Under the pieces are notes generated by a model. The model did no database searches. It was given only the letters and a program-made list of their open reading frames with translations, and was not told the DNA's origin. From contig QEOQ01000519.1 of assembly GCA_010279815.1 (NCBI GenBank), forward strand, positions 192,171 through 256,170: a DNA stretch of 64,000 bases, given 5' to 3'. The number at the start of each line of letters is the position of its first letter. The stretch's first letter is position 1. Shown here piece after piece: positions 35,167-45,968 of the stretch. Made by a program: the position numbers and the translations under genes. This DNA is from Brachionus plicatilis. Its lineage: Eukaryota; Rotifera; Eurotatoria; Ploima; Brachionidae.

Positions 35167-35811
35167 TTAATATCCGTTTCTGTCTTTGTTTAGCTGGTTG
35201 ACATCAATTGGTTTTACATAAGCTTCATTTAAAAAATTATAGATATTTATATTTTTTTAAATAAAAAAAGAATTACATTTTGTAAAATCGATTAATTTTT
35301 TCTTTTGTACATTTAACATTTCTTGTTGATACTTTTGGGATAATGCACCGTAAGGATTTATGATTTTACTTTCTAAAATTTAATTTTAAAATCTAGAAAA
35401 AATTCTAATAACAATATTTATTGATTACTTTTTATATGACTATTTCCAAATTTTGCAACATAAATTGACTTAGACCTTGCACAGCCAACAGTTTCGGAAA
35501 CTAAATTCATAAAAAATTGATTTTATCATTTAGAAAATTAAATTGTTTATTTTACCTGGATCTAGTATCCCACAATAATTTAATAAATTTTTCTTATTTA
35601 TTTTGTCTTCTTTCATTCTAAAAAAATTGTTTATATTCTCATTTATTTTCTCATTTGAATAATTAATTTCAATTAAAGCAGGATCACATGTTGATAAAAA
35701 ATCATTTTTCGAATACTCATCGAAATTTTCTTTTAAAAATTCATCATGCTTTTCTATTATTTCCATTGATTCACTTTTTATATGGGACATAAAATTTTCA
35801 TTATGATTCAT
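35167..35811 (-). CDS. Unrecognised 159-aa protein, four exons
   Basis: Exons 35811-35556, 35500-35429, 35372-35277 and 35222-35167 join in phase (each intron phase 1) to give 159 aa ending at a stop. The four clean donor/acceptor pairs with matching phase are the main evidence that this is a real gene. The N-terminal exon is acidic and polar. The middle holds NYCGILDPVSETVGCARSKS and IYVAKFGNSH. The C-terminal part has KIINPYGALSQKYQQEMLNV and ends SYVKPIDVNQLNKDRNGY. There is no signal peptide, membrane segment or known catalytic motif. The Tyr/Pro/Gly-containing short segments recall small ciliary microtubule-associated proteins, but that is only an impression. It is on the same strand as the DMAC2L-like gene upstream, 133 bp away. 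Confidence 0.65.
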
Positions 35812-35944
35812 CTTTTTTGTCTAAAAAAGCCTTTTTTTAATTTTATTATTAAATAAACTTATTAAGAAAAAAAGATTTACAATTTATTGCAAACTTAAAA
35901 AACATTTTTTTAAATAATTTAAAATAATTTATTTAATTAAAAAA

Positions 35945-36579
35945 TTATGTTTTGATTTCGTCCGCTTTTTGAAGAAACTCAACATTGCATTTTGGCAATT
36001 TCTCTTGTAACAATTTTTTGGCCAATTCATAATCTTGTACTTTGGGCATATAGTTTATGTATAAATCATTTAGGTTTCTTAAATTCAAAATAACAGAATC
36101 GAAATAATAAAAAATGACAAAATTACTCCAAAAGATATAAATAGCTAATTCCAACGTCTGTAACAGAAGGTAGGAACACAAGCTGAAGTTCTTTAAGGGA
36201 ACCTCTTAGATAAGAAAGTTTGGCCAAGGATGTGTCATCAATCAGCTCACAATTGATAAATTTGATCTTTTTAACATCTTTTAGTCCATCTAAAAAAAAT
36301 TAAATCATTTAATTAGATTATTAGATTATTAATTAGATTATTATAAATTAGATTATGATATAGAACTCACTAAAATATTCAAATCCTCTTGCCATGATAC
36401 ATGCATTTTCAGCCTTTATTTCTTCGATTTTAAACGCTTCAAAACTACCAGGAGGCATTTTGTTAAAATCAACCACATATGAACCCCAATTCTTAAATTT
36501 AACCTGGGCACCACATTTTAAAAGCCACTCTGCACAAGCTCTATTTGGTCCGACTTCTTCAATTCTTTTCGTATCGTAT
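35945..36579 (-). CDS. DMAC2L/ATP5S-like mitochondrial LRR protein (N-terminus missing)
   Basis: Three exons are certain: 36579-36371, 36289-36127 and 36077-35945, in phase to the stop. The human relative DMAC2L (ATP synthase subunit s, factor B) is a mitochondrial inner-membrane-associated protein. Matching landmarks are YDTKRIEEVGPNRACAEWLL + KCG, the NWGSYVVDFNKMPPGSFEAF block and ENACIMARGFEYF. Degenerate LRR units follow: GLKDVKKIKFINCELIDDTS, LKELQLVFLPSVTDVGISYL and LENLNDLYINYM. The first exon(s), which should carry the mitochondrial targeting peptide, are not settled. The acceptor at 36580 needs a phase-2 donor; a 17-nt microexon or a homopolymer error near 36770-36783 are both possible. 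Candidate exons upstream are listed separately. Confidence 0.82.
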
Positions 36580-37290
36580 CTTTAAGGAAATTTTTGAAGA
36601 AATTGATAAAGCTTTGAAAATAAAGAATTGCAAAACAAATTTTTTTCAACGCGAAGTTTAATGCTGAAAAAATAAAAGAAAATTCAATTTTTAAACTTTT
36701 AAATGGTTATTTAAACTAATAATTTTTTATTTTGTCATGATTAGATTTTTTACTAACTTACCTATAATTTGGTAAAAAAAAAACCTTTTAAAAAATTCAA
36801 TCTATTGTATGGATCGAATGTTACTAGATAAAAAAAATAAAAAAGTATCAGTAAAAAATAAATCTTTAAATAAAAATAAATATTTTTATTTTAATTCTTA
36901 ATTTTAGATTTTAATGTCTATAGTTATAGAAAAAAATTAAAAAAATAAAATTACCAAATATTGTGAGTCTGTTCTTTTAATTGAATTAGCTAATACATTT
37001 AAAATATCATCTAATTTCAGGCTCTGAAAAAATATGAATATATGAATACACACGTGAATACCAAAATTACTTTTCAGTGTATTTGCAGAGACTGGTTTTT
37101 GATGATATGATAGAGCTAATAAACAGTGAATCAGCTAGTACAATTTCTAGAACCAATTTTGGTCTCTTTTTTATTTTTTTGATTGTTACTCTAAAATCTA
37201 CAATGACAATTTCCAAGACAAATAAGTATTTAATAACAGTGAACTCGAAAAAAAAATCAATTTTTTTTTAAAAATCATTACAAAACTAAA
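36580..37290 (-). other. Possible N-terminal exons of the DMAC2L-like gene
   Basis: Minus-strand 37021-36955 reads LKLDDILNVLANSIKRTDSQ + YL and ends at a GTAATT donor. Before it, about 37240-37070 reads VIVDFRVTIKKIKKRPKLVL and on to SKTSLCKYTE, ending at a GTAATT donor. They join in phase only if the acceptor is AGAG|C. A plus-strand frame over the same bases (37077-37271) is equally open, so strand is not certain. A run of ten T (minus strand, near 36774-36783) would need nine to keep an alternative exon in frame. Confidence 0.25.
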
Positions 37291-38247
37291 GATTTTGTGT
37301 AAGAAAATTATTAAAGAAATTCTAAATTATAATTCAATTAAAATTCCATTTTTTAATTTAGAAAATTTTTTTTTTTATTTCTTTAGATGATTTAATTAAT
37401 ACGTAGAATTTTAGGTATTAATTTTTAATGCAAAAACTTCATTTGATCAATTTTTATTTTTAAATAAAGAATCAAAACAAATGGACCTTTTAAGGAAATA
37501 ACTTGCTTTCAGGCACTCTTTACAAAACTATTCCTTCTTGTATTATTATTACTCACATTGTTTTTAAAGTCACAGTCAAGTCATGACTTTGACTTAAAAA
37601 TAATTTTGTTATTATTTCAATAACTACAAGTAATTCAAGAGTAAACCGTCTAAAAGGTGAAAGAAGTTTTTCTAATAAGACGATTTAGTTTTGAAACAAA
37701 AAAATTAAACTTTGAAGAAATTTTGACTGAGAAGACTTTTTTTAAATGAATTAGATTTTTAACGATTATGAACATCCAAATTAATTTATCTCTAGAGAAA
37801 ACAGAGAAAATTTTTATCAAAGATAAATTTTAAAATTTAAATTCCTTCGATTAAATTTGAAATTTAGAGACATGCATGATTTTTTTCATTTTTAAGATTT
37901 ATTCTTTATAATAATAAAAATTTAATAATTACTCATTCCATACATGATTTAACCAATGCCAAAACGGTCTAATGACAGGCTTGGATATTGGGCTCAAACT
38001 CAATAATGATCTCTTTAATCCTGGCAGTATCATTCTTAAATTTTTGGGTTAATTTAATGCTAAGGATATCGAGAGTGGCTGTTAAACCACAAATGAAGAA
38101 GAAAAAAAATTATCAAAAAATTCAGTTCACTTTGGTTTATATTTATTTTCATTTTGATAACAACAAAATTTAAATACACAACAAAAAAAAATCTGAAAAA
38201 AAATTAATTTAAAACAGCATAGATAAATGAAAACAAGATTAAAAAAA
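37291..38247. other. Spacer with an orphan exon-like segment
   Basis: Mostly AT-rich without genes. On the minus strand about 38085-37975 an acceptor-like TTTAACAG is followed by TLDILSIKLTQKFKNDTARI, then KEIIIEFEPNIQACH and a stop. The amphipathic composition looks coding. It loosely recalls a helical repeat of adaptin-type proteins, but the match is weak and no partner exon was found. Confidence 0.3.
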
Positions 38248-39499
38248 TTAATTTTGTTTGCACTCGGCGGGCGGCTCAGGACCTTTGCCTGACTTGGCCT
38301 TAGACTTGGCAACATTTTTCTTAACAGTCTTTCCCTTCTTGTCCTTGTCATCGTCTTCATCATCATCATCGTCATCGTCGTCATCTTCATCATCTACTTC
38401 CTCATCATCCTCATTGTCCTCGTCATCATCTTCATCTCCCTCATCGTCATACTCATAGTCATCCTCATCCATGTCATCCAATTCACCAGTGTAGTACAAG
38501 ACAGCTTTAGGCACAATTTTCTCTCTGATGTACTGTCCTATCTCAAAATCAGCAATCATGTACAACTCTTCGTCCTCTTCTTCATCAGTTAAATCATCCT
38601 CATCGGACTTCAAAGCGACTGCTTTTTCGTCCGATGCTTTTTTTGGTGTCTCGAAAAAGTTAAAGAACGAGTCCTGTTTTTCCTCTTTGGTTATGACTTT
38701 GGGCACACCTTTTTTGTTTCTGGGCTTGATTTTTTTCTTTACCGACTTAATGGTCACATTTTTGCCAGTCTTCCAGTCAATTTTGCACCCGATTGACTTT
38801 TCCAGATCAGGTCCTTCAAACGAAAACGGGTCTTTTGTGTCAATATCAGTCTTTAGTTCATAAGTTTTAGTCAATACTTTATTAGTAAAGTAAGGATTTT
38901 CGGCAAATTCAAATTCGAGCTTGTAGCCGTAGGGTTTTTGGTCAAATAAATTGACGCGGACGTCCTGCAAAAATGCCAATATTGGCTCATCGTGCTCTTG
39001 GATCAATTCAGCTGTTATCCTAAATGATTGCAAAGTTTCCAGCCAGAAATTTGGAATTCCTTTTTGGTCGTCTAACTTAGCTTTTAAATTTTTTTTTAAA
39101 TAATTGCTTGCCACACTGGTAAAGCTTACTTTGGTCAACAGGCAGGATTTTTTTTTCCTCTTCGCCATTCTCTTTTTCCTCTTCGTCCAGAGCCCATTTA
39201 GCCTCTTGCTCATTCGGCTCATACTCACCAGTCACTATAGTTCGCCGCTTTTGGAAAAATGGCTCATACAACTTGGCATATTTGCACTCGAGCTCGTGGA
39301 GCTCTTCGTAAAACTTGGCCTCCAAGTCGAGCATTTTCAGCTGCTCGTTTTTGAGCGCATTTATGCGCTTTTGCACTGGCACCGATGTGGTTGTCAACTG
39401 ATTCAAATCAATGTCTTCCAATTTGGCAATTTCTTTTTTGGCATCTTTCATGCCAAAGTCGAAAGCTGGTGACTTTGGGCTCTTTCCTTTTTGAGACAT
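38248..39499 (-). CDS. NAP1-like nucleosome assembly protein, copy A
   Basis: Two exons, 39499-39130 and 39080-38248 (phase 1, 49-bp intron), 400 aa. It is a histone H2A-H2B chaperone of the NAP1 family. The dimerisation helix region has RINALKNEQLKMLDLEAKFY and EELHELECKYAKLYEPFFQK, then KGIPNFWLETL, DEPILAFLQDVRV, NKVLTKTYEL, IGCKIDWKTGKNVT, KQDSFFNFFETP and DFEIGQYIREKIVPKAVLYY-TGE. The C-terminus is a long Asp/Glu tail, followed by a basic KSKAKSGKG patch. It has an extended N-terminus relative to copy B. It is the only one of the three local paralogues with an intron. Frames on the plus strand here (Ser- or Phe-rich) are shadows of the acidic tail. Confidence 0.93.
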
Positions 39500-39704
39500 C
39501 TCTATTTAAAAAAAAAAAAAAATTTTTTTTAATTTTTTTCTAATTTTTTTTCAAATTTAACTACAGATGTGAGGCCGTAGATTTGGTCAATTAGTTTTAG
39601 GCTATTTTTAAAGATTTTATTTGAGATCTTTCTGAAAAAATGGAATGAAAAGAAACAACAAAACGGATTTAATTCTTTTTATTTTTTATTTCTTCTAGTG
39701 GCAT

Positions 39705-40667
39705 CTATTTCTTTGGCTGTTCGCCCTCACTTTCATCGTCATCGTCATCATCGTCCTCATCATCATCTTCGTCCATACTGTCCAAACTGTCTTCGACCAG
39801 TTCGCCAGTGTAGTACAACAAAGCTTTGGGCACTAAGACATCCTTGATAAATTGGCCTATTTCATAGTCCAATTCGAACAAGTGTTCCAATTCTTCTTGT
39901 TCGTCCAAGTCATCATTGTCATCATTTTTCTTGCAAGTGGTTTTCATGGATGGCTTGACGCCGTCCTGGGTATGAGTATCGAACAAGTCAAAAAAAGAGC
40001 CATTTTTCTCCTCTTTGGTCACTTCTTTGGTCTGGCCATTGCTTTTGTTTGTTTGCTTTTTCTTGGTCACTTTAAGAGTAATGTTTTTACCATCGTTCCA
40101 TTCAATTTTGCTGCCCACACATCTATACAATCTAGTTGTATCAGTTGACAATGGATTTTCTTCTTCACGGTCAGTGCTCAATTCAAATGTCTTGGTCAAA
40201 ACTTTGTTGCCAAAGTACTCGTTTTCATTAAAATGAAATTCTAGAGTGTAGCCATGGGGTTTTTCGGTGTTCAATTTGACTCGGATGTCTCTCAAATGTT
40301 TAAGAACTGGCTCGTCATGGGACTGGATCATGCTTCCCAATAGACTTGTTGATTTTAAGCACTTTAGCCAAAATTCTGGCACTCCCTTGCCTTCTGCTGA
40401 ACCATTTTCGGTTTTTTGCTTCTTGGCCGAGCTGCCATTCACTTCTTCGTCCTGGTCTAGCTCGTCCTTGTAAGGCCAGTTGGCTTCCTCGTCGGTGGGC
40501 TCATGTTCGCCGTTGACTATTTTTTCACGTTGACTGTAAATTGGCTCGAACACAGATTGGTATTTTGCCTCCAGTTGGTTTATTTCTTCGTACAACTTAA
40601 GCTCAGCATCAGCTAATTTCAATTGCACATTTTTCAAAGCATTTACACGTCTCTGTAATTTTTCCAT
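39705..40667 (-). CDS. NAP1-like nucleosome assembly protein, copy B
   Basis: Intronless, 320 aa, the shortest of three tandem NAP1-like genes. Motifs in order are RRVNALKNVQLKLADAELKL, YEEINQLEAKYQSVFEPIYS, KGVPEFWLKCL, DEPVLKHLRDIRVKL, NKVLTKTFEL, VGSKIEWNDGKNIT, NGSFFDLFDT and DYEIGQFIKDVLVPKALLYY-TGE. A pure Asp/Glu tail ends ESEGEQPKK. A KKQKTENG stretch between the helix and the core could act as a nuclear signal. It is the most divergent copy (an Arg-Cys insertion before GSKIEW, a shorter N-terminus). It starts 206 bp downstream of copy A in map order and has the same orientation. Confidence 0.93.
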   Translation of the reverse strand: MEKLQRRVNALKNVQLKLADAELKLYEEINQLEAKYQSVFEPIYSQREKIVNGEHEPTDEEANWPYKDELDQDEEVNGSSAKKQKTENGSAEGKGVPEFWLKCLKSTSLLGSMIQSHDEPVLKHLRDIRVKLNTEKPHGYTLEFHFNENEYFGNKVLTKTFELSTDREEENPLSTDTTRLYRCVGSKIEWNDGKNITLKVTKKKQTNKSNGQTKEVTKEEKNGSFFDLFDTHTQDGVKPSMKTTCKKNDDNDDLDEQEELEHLFELDYEIGQFIKDVLVPKALLYYTGELVEDSLDSMDEDDDEDDDDDDDESEGEQPKK

Positions 40668-40734
40668 ATTTCTAAATACCTAAATAACTTGTTCTTTAAA
40701 TAAAATAAATTTTTTGTTAATAATAGTTTTTTTT

Positions 40735-41525
40735 TTAAATTTTGCTTTAGATGGCAAAATTTTGTGCCAAATAAATCTGCTAAAAATCAGATTGAATAGC
40801 TTAAAAAAAAGAAACAAAAAAAATAGTACATTTTTTAAATTTTGCTTTTAATGGTACAATTTTTTACCAGATAAATCAGACAAAAATTTTTCTGAATGGT
40901 TTGAAAAAAAGAAAAAAAAATAGTAAATTTTTATTATGGCTTTTAATGGCAAAATTGTTTAGCCAAAATAATTTACAAACTGAACTGAAGAGTTTAAAAA
41001 AAGAAAGAGAAAATTGATTTTACTTTTTGAAATTTTGCTTTTAATTGCACAATTTTTTTACCAGATAAATCAGATAAAATTTTTTCTGAATGGTTCAAAA
41101 AAAAAAGAAAAAAAATATAGTAAATTTTAATATTCCTTTTAATGGCAAAATTGTTCAGCCAAAAAAAGTTTCAAACTGAACTGAAAAGTTTAAAAAAAGA
41201 AAAAAAAATAATTTTCCTTTTTGAAATTTTGCTTTTAATAGCACCATTTTTTTACCAGAAAAATCAGACAAAAATTTATCTGAAGAGTTCTGAAAAAGAA
41301 ATAGAAAACAAAAATTAATTTCAATATTGTTTTTAATGAAAAAAATTTTGCATCAAATAAAACAGTTAAAAATTGAATTTTTGAGTTAAAAAAAAAAAAA
41401 TTTCGTTAATTTTAATAATTTAAATTTTGCTTTTAATGGCAAAAATGTTGTACCAAATAAATCAGATAAAAAACTGAACTAAAGAGTTTTATTTTGTTTA
41501 GAAAAAAAAAGAAAAAGAAAATAAA
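40735..41525. repeat. Degenerate tandem repeat, about 95-100 bp x 8
   Basis: Each unit carries a TTTTGCTTTTAATGGCAAAA-like start, then ACCAGATAAATCAGA or AGCCAAAATAATTTAC, then a GAACTGAA/CTGAATGG box, then A-rich sequence. About eight units fill the gap between NAP1 copies B and C. Units near 40838, 41028 and 41220 resemble each other, and those near 40935 and 41130 resemble each other. This gives a dimeric higher-order repeat of about 190 bp. No coding frame is present. Confidence 0.65.
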
Positions 41526-41611
41526 ACTTTTTTTTCCTCGGACATTTTGACTAAAATATTTAACAACATCCAGAACTAAGAAAAAAATTGAGATTCGCTT
41601 AAAAAAATAGC

Positions 41612-42682
41612 CTAGGCTTTGGTGTTTTTCTTGGTAGATTTTTTAGATTTTGGCTTAGGATTTTCATCGTCGGTCTCTTCCTCCTCTTCCTCATCATTTT
41701 GTGCATTTTCCTCGTCATCTTGATCATCATAGTCGTCGTCGTCATAGCCACTCTCGTCGACCAGCTCGCCAGTGTAGTAAAGGACCGCTTTTGGTATTAG
41801 GAACTCTTTGAAAAAGTGTCCGATCTCAAAATCAGCCTCGTACAACTCTTCATCTTCCTCATCTTGTTCTTCATTTTCCTCTTTTGGCTCATAGGCCGGG
41901 TCCAGAATGTGTCTGTACGACGGTCTAATTCCGTCGGCAGTGGGCGACTCAAAAAAATTAAAAAACGAGTCCTGCTTCTCTTCCTTGGTCACAACTCGAA
42001 TAGTTCCAGAACTCTTGTGCTTTTGCTTTTTTTTCACAAGCTTCATGGTCACATTTTTCTCCGGGTTCCAGTTGATGGTGCACCCGATCGATTTGTACAG
42101 AGCCGGGCCGTCGTAGGCGAACGGGTCCTTGGGATCTTTTTCTGTGGTCAGTTCGTAAGTCTTGGTCAAAACCGAGTTGATAAAGTACTCATTTGGATCG
42201 AAGTGAAACTCGAGGGTGTATCCGTAGGGTGCCACGTCTCGAAATTTGACTTGAACATCTCTCAAATGCTTTAAAATTGGCTCATCGTGTTCCTGGATAG
42301 CTTCGCCGATTATTTCGGTGCTTTTCATTGCGTGTAGCCAAAATTCCGGTATTCCCCTGACCGATGTGCACTCGGGAGCACTTGGCACTTCACTGATCAC
42401 TGCTTTGCTCTCCAAGTCGCTTGCCAGCTCCTCTTCCAAGGCCCATCTGCCCTCCTGCTCGTTTGGCTCATAAGCACCGTTCACTATTAGCTCCCGTTGA
42501 GCGTACAACGGGTCGAACATGGCCGCATATCTGCACTCTAGCCGATGCAGCTCGTCATAGAACTTTGTCTCTATGTCGACCATTTTTAGTTGTATATTCT
42601 TGAGTGCATTCACCCGTTTGACCACTTCTTTGGGCAAACTGATCGGCGCGGGCTCTTCACCACCGTTTTGACTCTTTTCCAT
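41612..42682 (-). CDS. NAP1-like nucleosome assembly protein, copy C
   Basis: Intronless, 356 aa. It has all NAP1 landmarks: KRVNALKNIQLKMVDIETKF, YDELHRLECRYAAMFDPLYA, RGIPEFWLHAMK, DEPILKHLRDVQVKF, NSVLTKTYEL, IGCTINWNPEKNVTMKLVKK, KQDSFFNFFESP and DFEIGHFFKEFLIPKAVLYY-TGE. An acidic tail follows, then a basic end KPKSKKSTKKNTKA. The GC content is clearly higher than in copies A and B (for example GCGGGCTCTTCACCACCG near the start), and it is closest to canonical NAP1L1/NAP1L4. It may be the main, highly expressed copy; that is inference from composition. Confidence 0.94.
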   Translation of the reverse strand: MEKSQNGGEEPAPISLPKEVVKRVNALKNIQLKMVDIETKFYDELHRLECRYAAMFDPLYAQRELIVNGAYEPNEQEGRWALEEELASDLESKAVISEVPSAPECTSVRGIPEFWLHAMKSTEIIGEAIQEHDEPILKHLRDVQVKFRDVAPYGYTLEFHFDPNEYFINSVLTKTYELTTEKDPKDPFAYDGPALYKSIGCTINWNPEKNVTMKLVKKKQKHKSSGTIRVVTKEEKQDSFFNFFESPTADGIRPSYRHILDPAYEPKEENEEQDEEDEELYEADFEIGHFFKEFLIPKAVLYYTGELVDESGYDDDDYDDQDDEENAQNDEEEEEETDDENPKPKSKKSTKKNTKA

Positions 42683-42945
42683 CTTTGCTATCTATAACTA
42701 GATATATCTAAACAAAATTACTTTTTATTAGATTAAGACCAACAAAAATTATCTTCCATTAGATAAATTGAAAATTTTTTAATTTTTTTTTTTATAAATT
42801 TGGTGTTGAGAAAAATTGTTTGAATGCCACTTTGAAATGTGAATTCCAAAAGCTTTCAAAAAACCAGCAAAAGTCTAAAAACTATTTTTTTTATTGATAA
42901 AATCCTATTAATAAATTATGAGTCAGCGAATTGGTAAAAAAATGT

Positions 42946-43320
42946 TCATTCGGACTTGGCAAAGTAGTTTGAGGCCATGGTGCCAATTACCAGAGCAATG
43001 ATGGTCGAGCCCTGCGCAGCGATACGGTAGCGCATCATGCGCTGCGATTTGAGTCGGTCTTTGTTGCGCATGGCCAAAATGCCATTGGCAAGGACACCGA
43101 TGGTGACCAGGCAGCCCAGCGGCACAAACGGGTTTTTTTTCACGCCCTCGCTCAACTTATCCCAGCTTCGGGAATTGTTCTTGTTTATCTCGTCATAGAA
43201 GTTATTCTCTAGGGTCATGCGATCGCTGGGTTCGGGCAGATAGCCGCCTTTTTTGTCCTCTATGCTCACAGGCTTCGCTCTGGGCGCCAAATACTCTAGC
43301 TTGGAGCCATCATTCGACAT
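42946..43320 (-). CDS. HIGD2A: HIG1 domain family member 2A-like
   Basis: 124 aa, a small mitochondrial inner-membrane protein involved in respiratory supercomplex and cytochrome c oxidase assembly (Rcf1/HIGD2A family). The HIG1 domain is clear: KKNPFVPLGCLVTIGVLANG (first membrane helix, about 63-83), a short positively charged turn RNKDRLKSQRMMRYRIAAQG, and the second helix IIALVIGTMASNYF (about 107-120). I start at the MSNDGSK Met (43320). The longer open frame to 43416 begins with Phe/Ile-rich residues, likely 5' UTR translation, since family proteins are about 100 aa. The N-terminal 60 residues are longer than in human HIGD2A. Local GC is high for the window. Confidence 0.9.
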   Translation of the reverse strand: MSNDGSKLEYLAPRAKPVSIEDKKGGYLPEPSDRMTLENNFYDEINKNNSRSWDKLSEGVKKNPFVPLGCLVTIGVLANGILAMRNKDRLKSQRMMRYRIAAQGSTIIALVIGTMASNYFAKSE

Positions 43321-45968
43321 GCTCGCTGTTTTTTCTTGGTGCAAATTAAAATTAATTTTAACACTAAAAAATAGATAAAAGGTAAATTGGGAAATATGGA
43401 AACCATGTGTTCGCAAAATTGCATTTAAACTAAAATGAAAATTTAAATTTTACAAAGCTTGCAATTTATATCATACACATGGCTTTGCAGTGAGTTATTT
43501 CACATATTTTTTGAATATATTAAGCTCTAAATTTTGGAAAAAATGTGCTAAGGATCGGATCCAAGCACTAGATGTGGTCTTTTAAGTGATGATGCGAGTT
43601 GGAGCACAAATTGTGCCACGCGTTCACAGATTACCATGTTAAATAACATGAATTTAAAATGCAAAGCTAACTATAGCTGAAATAAATCATTTAAAAATTT
43701 ATATGCATTCAAAATGGTTGTAGACAAAATTTTCGTGCAATTTTATTTGCTTTTTTAACTTGGATCAAATGCAATATTTCTTTTCAATTTTTTTTATCGC
43801 TTTTTTAAGTGTCTTAATTTAAATTTGGTACATTTATGACCAAGTATATATAAATAAATAAAGTGCTGCCACGATACGATGAATTCACCATATTTTAGGT
43901 AAATTATGGTCAATTTAAAATATCTTACCATATTTTACATAAAATATCGTAATTAAAAAAAATATTTAGCCTAAATTTCCGATAATTATAATTAAAATTT
44001 AGTGAAAAAAATCCAAATTTTTCGAAAAAAATTTTATCAAATTTTAAAAATAAAATTTAATGGATTTTTTTGAGTGAAATTGAGGCAAATTCCGATATAT
44101 TTTTTTTAAAGAATTTTAATGGAAAAAAACTATAAAAAAATATGAATATTTTGTTCTAATGGTAATATAATGGCTAATGAAACTCTATCAAAAAACATTT
44201 TCTTCTGTCCAAGCCTTAGTATCAAAACGGAAGTTAATCAAAACACAGAAAGGTGAAAAACGTAGAATTTAATTAAATTAAAGTAGATACATAGAAAAAG
44301 AAAATATAAAGCATTGAAAAATTAAAGTAATTTTGTAAGATTAAAATAAGAGAAAAGGGAAAAATAATCAAAAAATCATTTAGCATATCAATTGTCATCA
44401 ATTTTCTATATCCTTGATTTTTTAATTTAAAAAGTATTTAAAAATGAAATTAATATCAAAAGACGGTATTACTAATTCCATTAAGTTCTGTCTGAACAAT
44501 ATTAGGTTTTAACACTTTAAAGTGATTTTAAATGAGTAAATAAAGAATAAGTAAAGCTCTTCAATAAATGTTCAAAACCATTCTTATTAACGCTTGGCAA
44601 AAAGCATCATAAGATGACAAAATGAAATTGGAAAATGCGGAAAATTTTCTTGTAAAGCTATTATTATTTAACCTAAGCACAGTCAGAATAAATAAAACGA
44701 TATTTTTTAAATTAAAAACAAAACAAATATTAAAAAATGTTACTTTTAAATTAAATTGTGTAAAGAAATAAATGAAAATCTTGATGCAAAAATAAATCTC
44801 ACTCATATTTACTTGAATTAATTCGATAATTTATTGATTTGCTAAGTAAAAAAATTATTTTCCTTTTTTCTTAGACGTTTTTTTTTTCTTAAAAATTTAA
44901 TAAAAGATTATATTTATTTAGGATAAAAATTTGGATCAACTAATCAGTTCTGGCAAGTAAGAATAAAATACCTTTTCTTTGGGTCAAGAGGTAAGCGAAA
45001 CTTACTTTTAAAAAAATATCAAAAAAAAAAAACTTTTAAAATATTTAAAGGATTGAAATTTTTCTATAGATATATAATCTATTTTTAAAATAATGATTTA
45101 TAGTAAATATTGAAAAATTAAAAGAATTTGTAATAAATTACAGGGATAAAATATCACAATTTTGGAATTTTTTATTTTATTTTAGACTAGAAATGATAAT
45201 TGTTATGAAATTTTTACTTCTCCAAAAAAAAGTAATTATCAAGCCTGACAGAAATTAAAAGAGTTCTTTTCAAGGCAAAAATTATGAAGTTAATTGAAAT
45301 GAGCAAACCACTTTGACTTAACAATTTTCATCTATTGACAATCAATGTATTGAAATGCTTTATTTTAAATTTATTTGCTCTACTATCTTTTTTATGAATT
45401 TGAACAAAAAATTTGATACACTAAAAAAAGTTAAATTGTAATTTAAAAACTTTAAAATTAAATATTTTATTATATCTTATTCGATAATAAGTTTTTTATC
45501 TTGAATTCAATAAAGCATATCAATATATTCACTTTTCGAAAATTTGTATTGCAAATAAATATCCTAGCTTTCTAGAGATATTGCAAGAGATTGTAAGAAA
45601 TATTTTGAAAAATTAATACTTTTTTTAATACTTTTAATCGATAAAAATAAATCTTTTATCTTAAAATGTTTCAAATTTATTGGATCTATTTTTAATTATT
45701 GTTTAAACCAATTTTTAATAATGATAATCCATTTTTTCCAAAATATTCTATATTAAACCCTTAGTCAACTAATTAGTTAAAAACTGGATTTCTTAAAGCT
45801 AATCTATTTTCTCCTAATTTGAACTAATTAAAAGATAAATGAGATAAATAGTGAATAAATAACTATCTAAAATGTAAATTAAACGTTTGATTTTTTTTTA
45901 CCAATTGACCGAATACAAAATGATAAATAAAAGAACTTTATTTGTTTTATTTTTAACTAGAAAAAAAA
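43321..45968. other. Intergenic, no gene seen
   Basis: 2.6 kb of AT-rich sequence. A GC-richer patch at 43545-43640 (GATCGGATCCAAGC, GCCACGCGTTCACAG) probably lies in or near the promoter of HIGD2A. Short inverted TTTACGTAAAATATGGT-like motifs recur at 43890-43950. No supported coding frame; the 44561-44806 minus frame is chance-like. Confidence 0.45.

Noticed and set aside
38258..38458. Poly-serine plus-strand frame
   Set aside because: It is the complement of the Asp/Glu tail of the NAP1-like gene on the other strand. The same applies to 30713-30958 opposite the AATF acidic tract.
43321..43416. N-terminal extension of HIGD2A
   Set aside because: Hydrophobic, AT-driven residues upstream of a good Met. 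HIGD2A proteins are about 100 residues, so the shorter start fits better.
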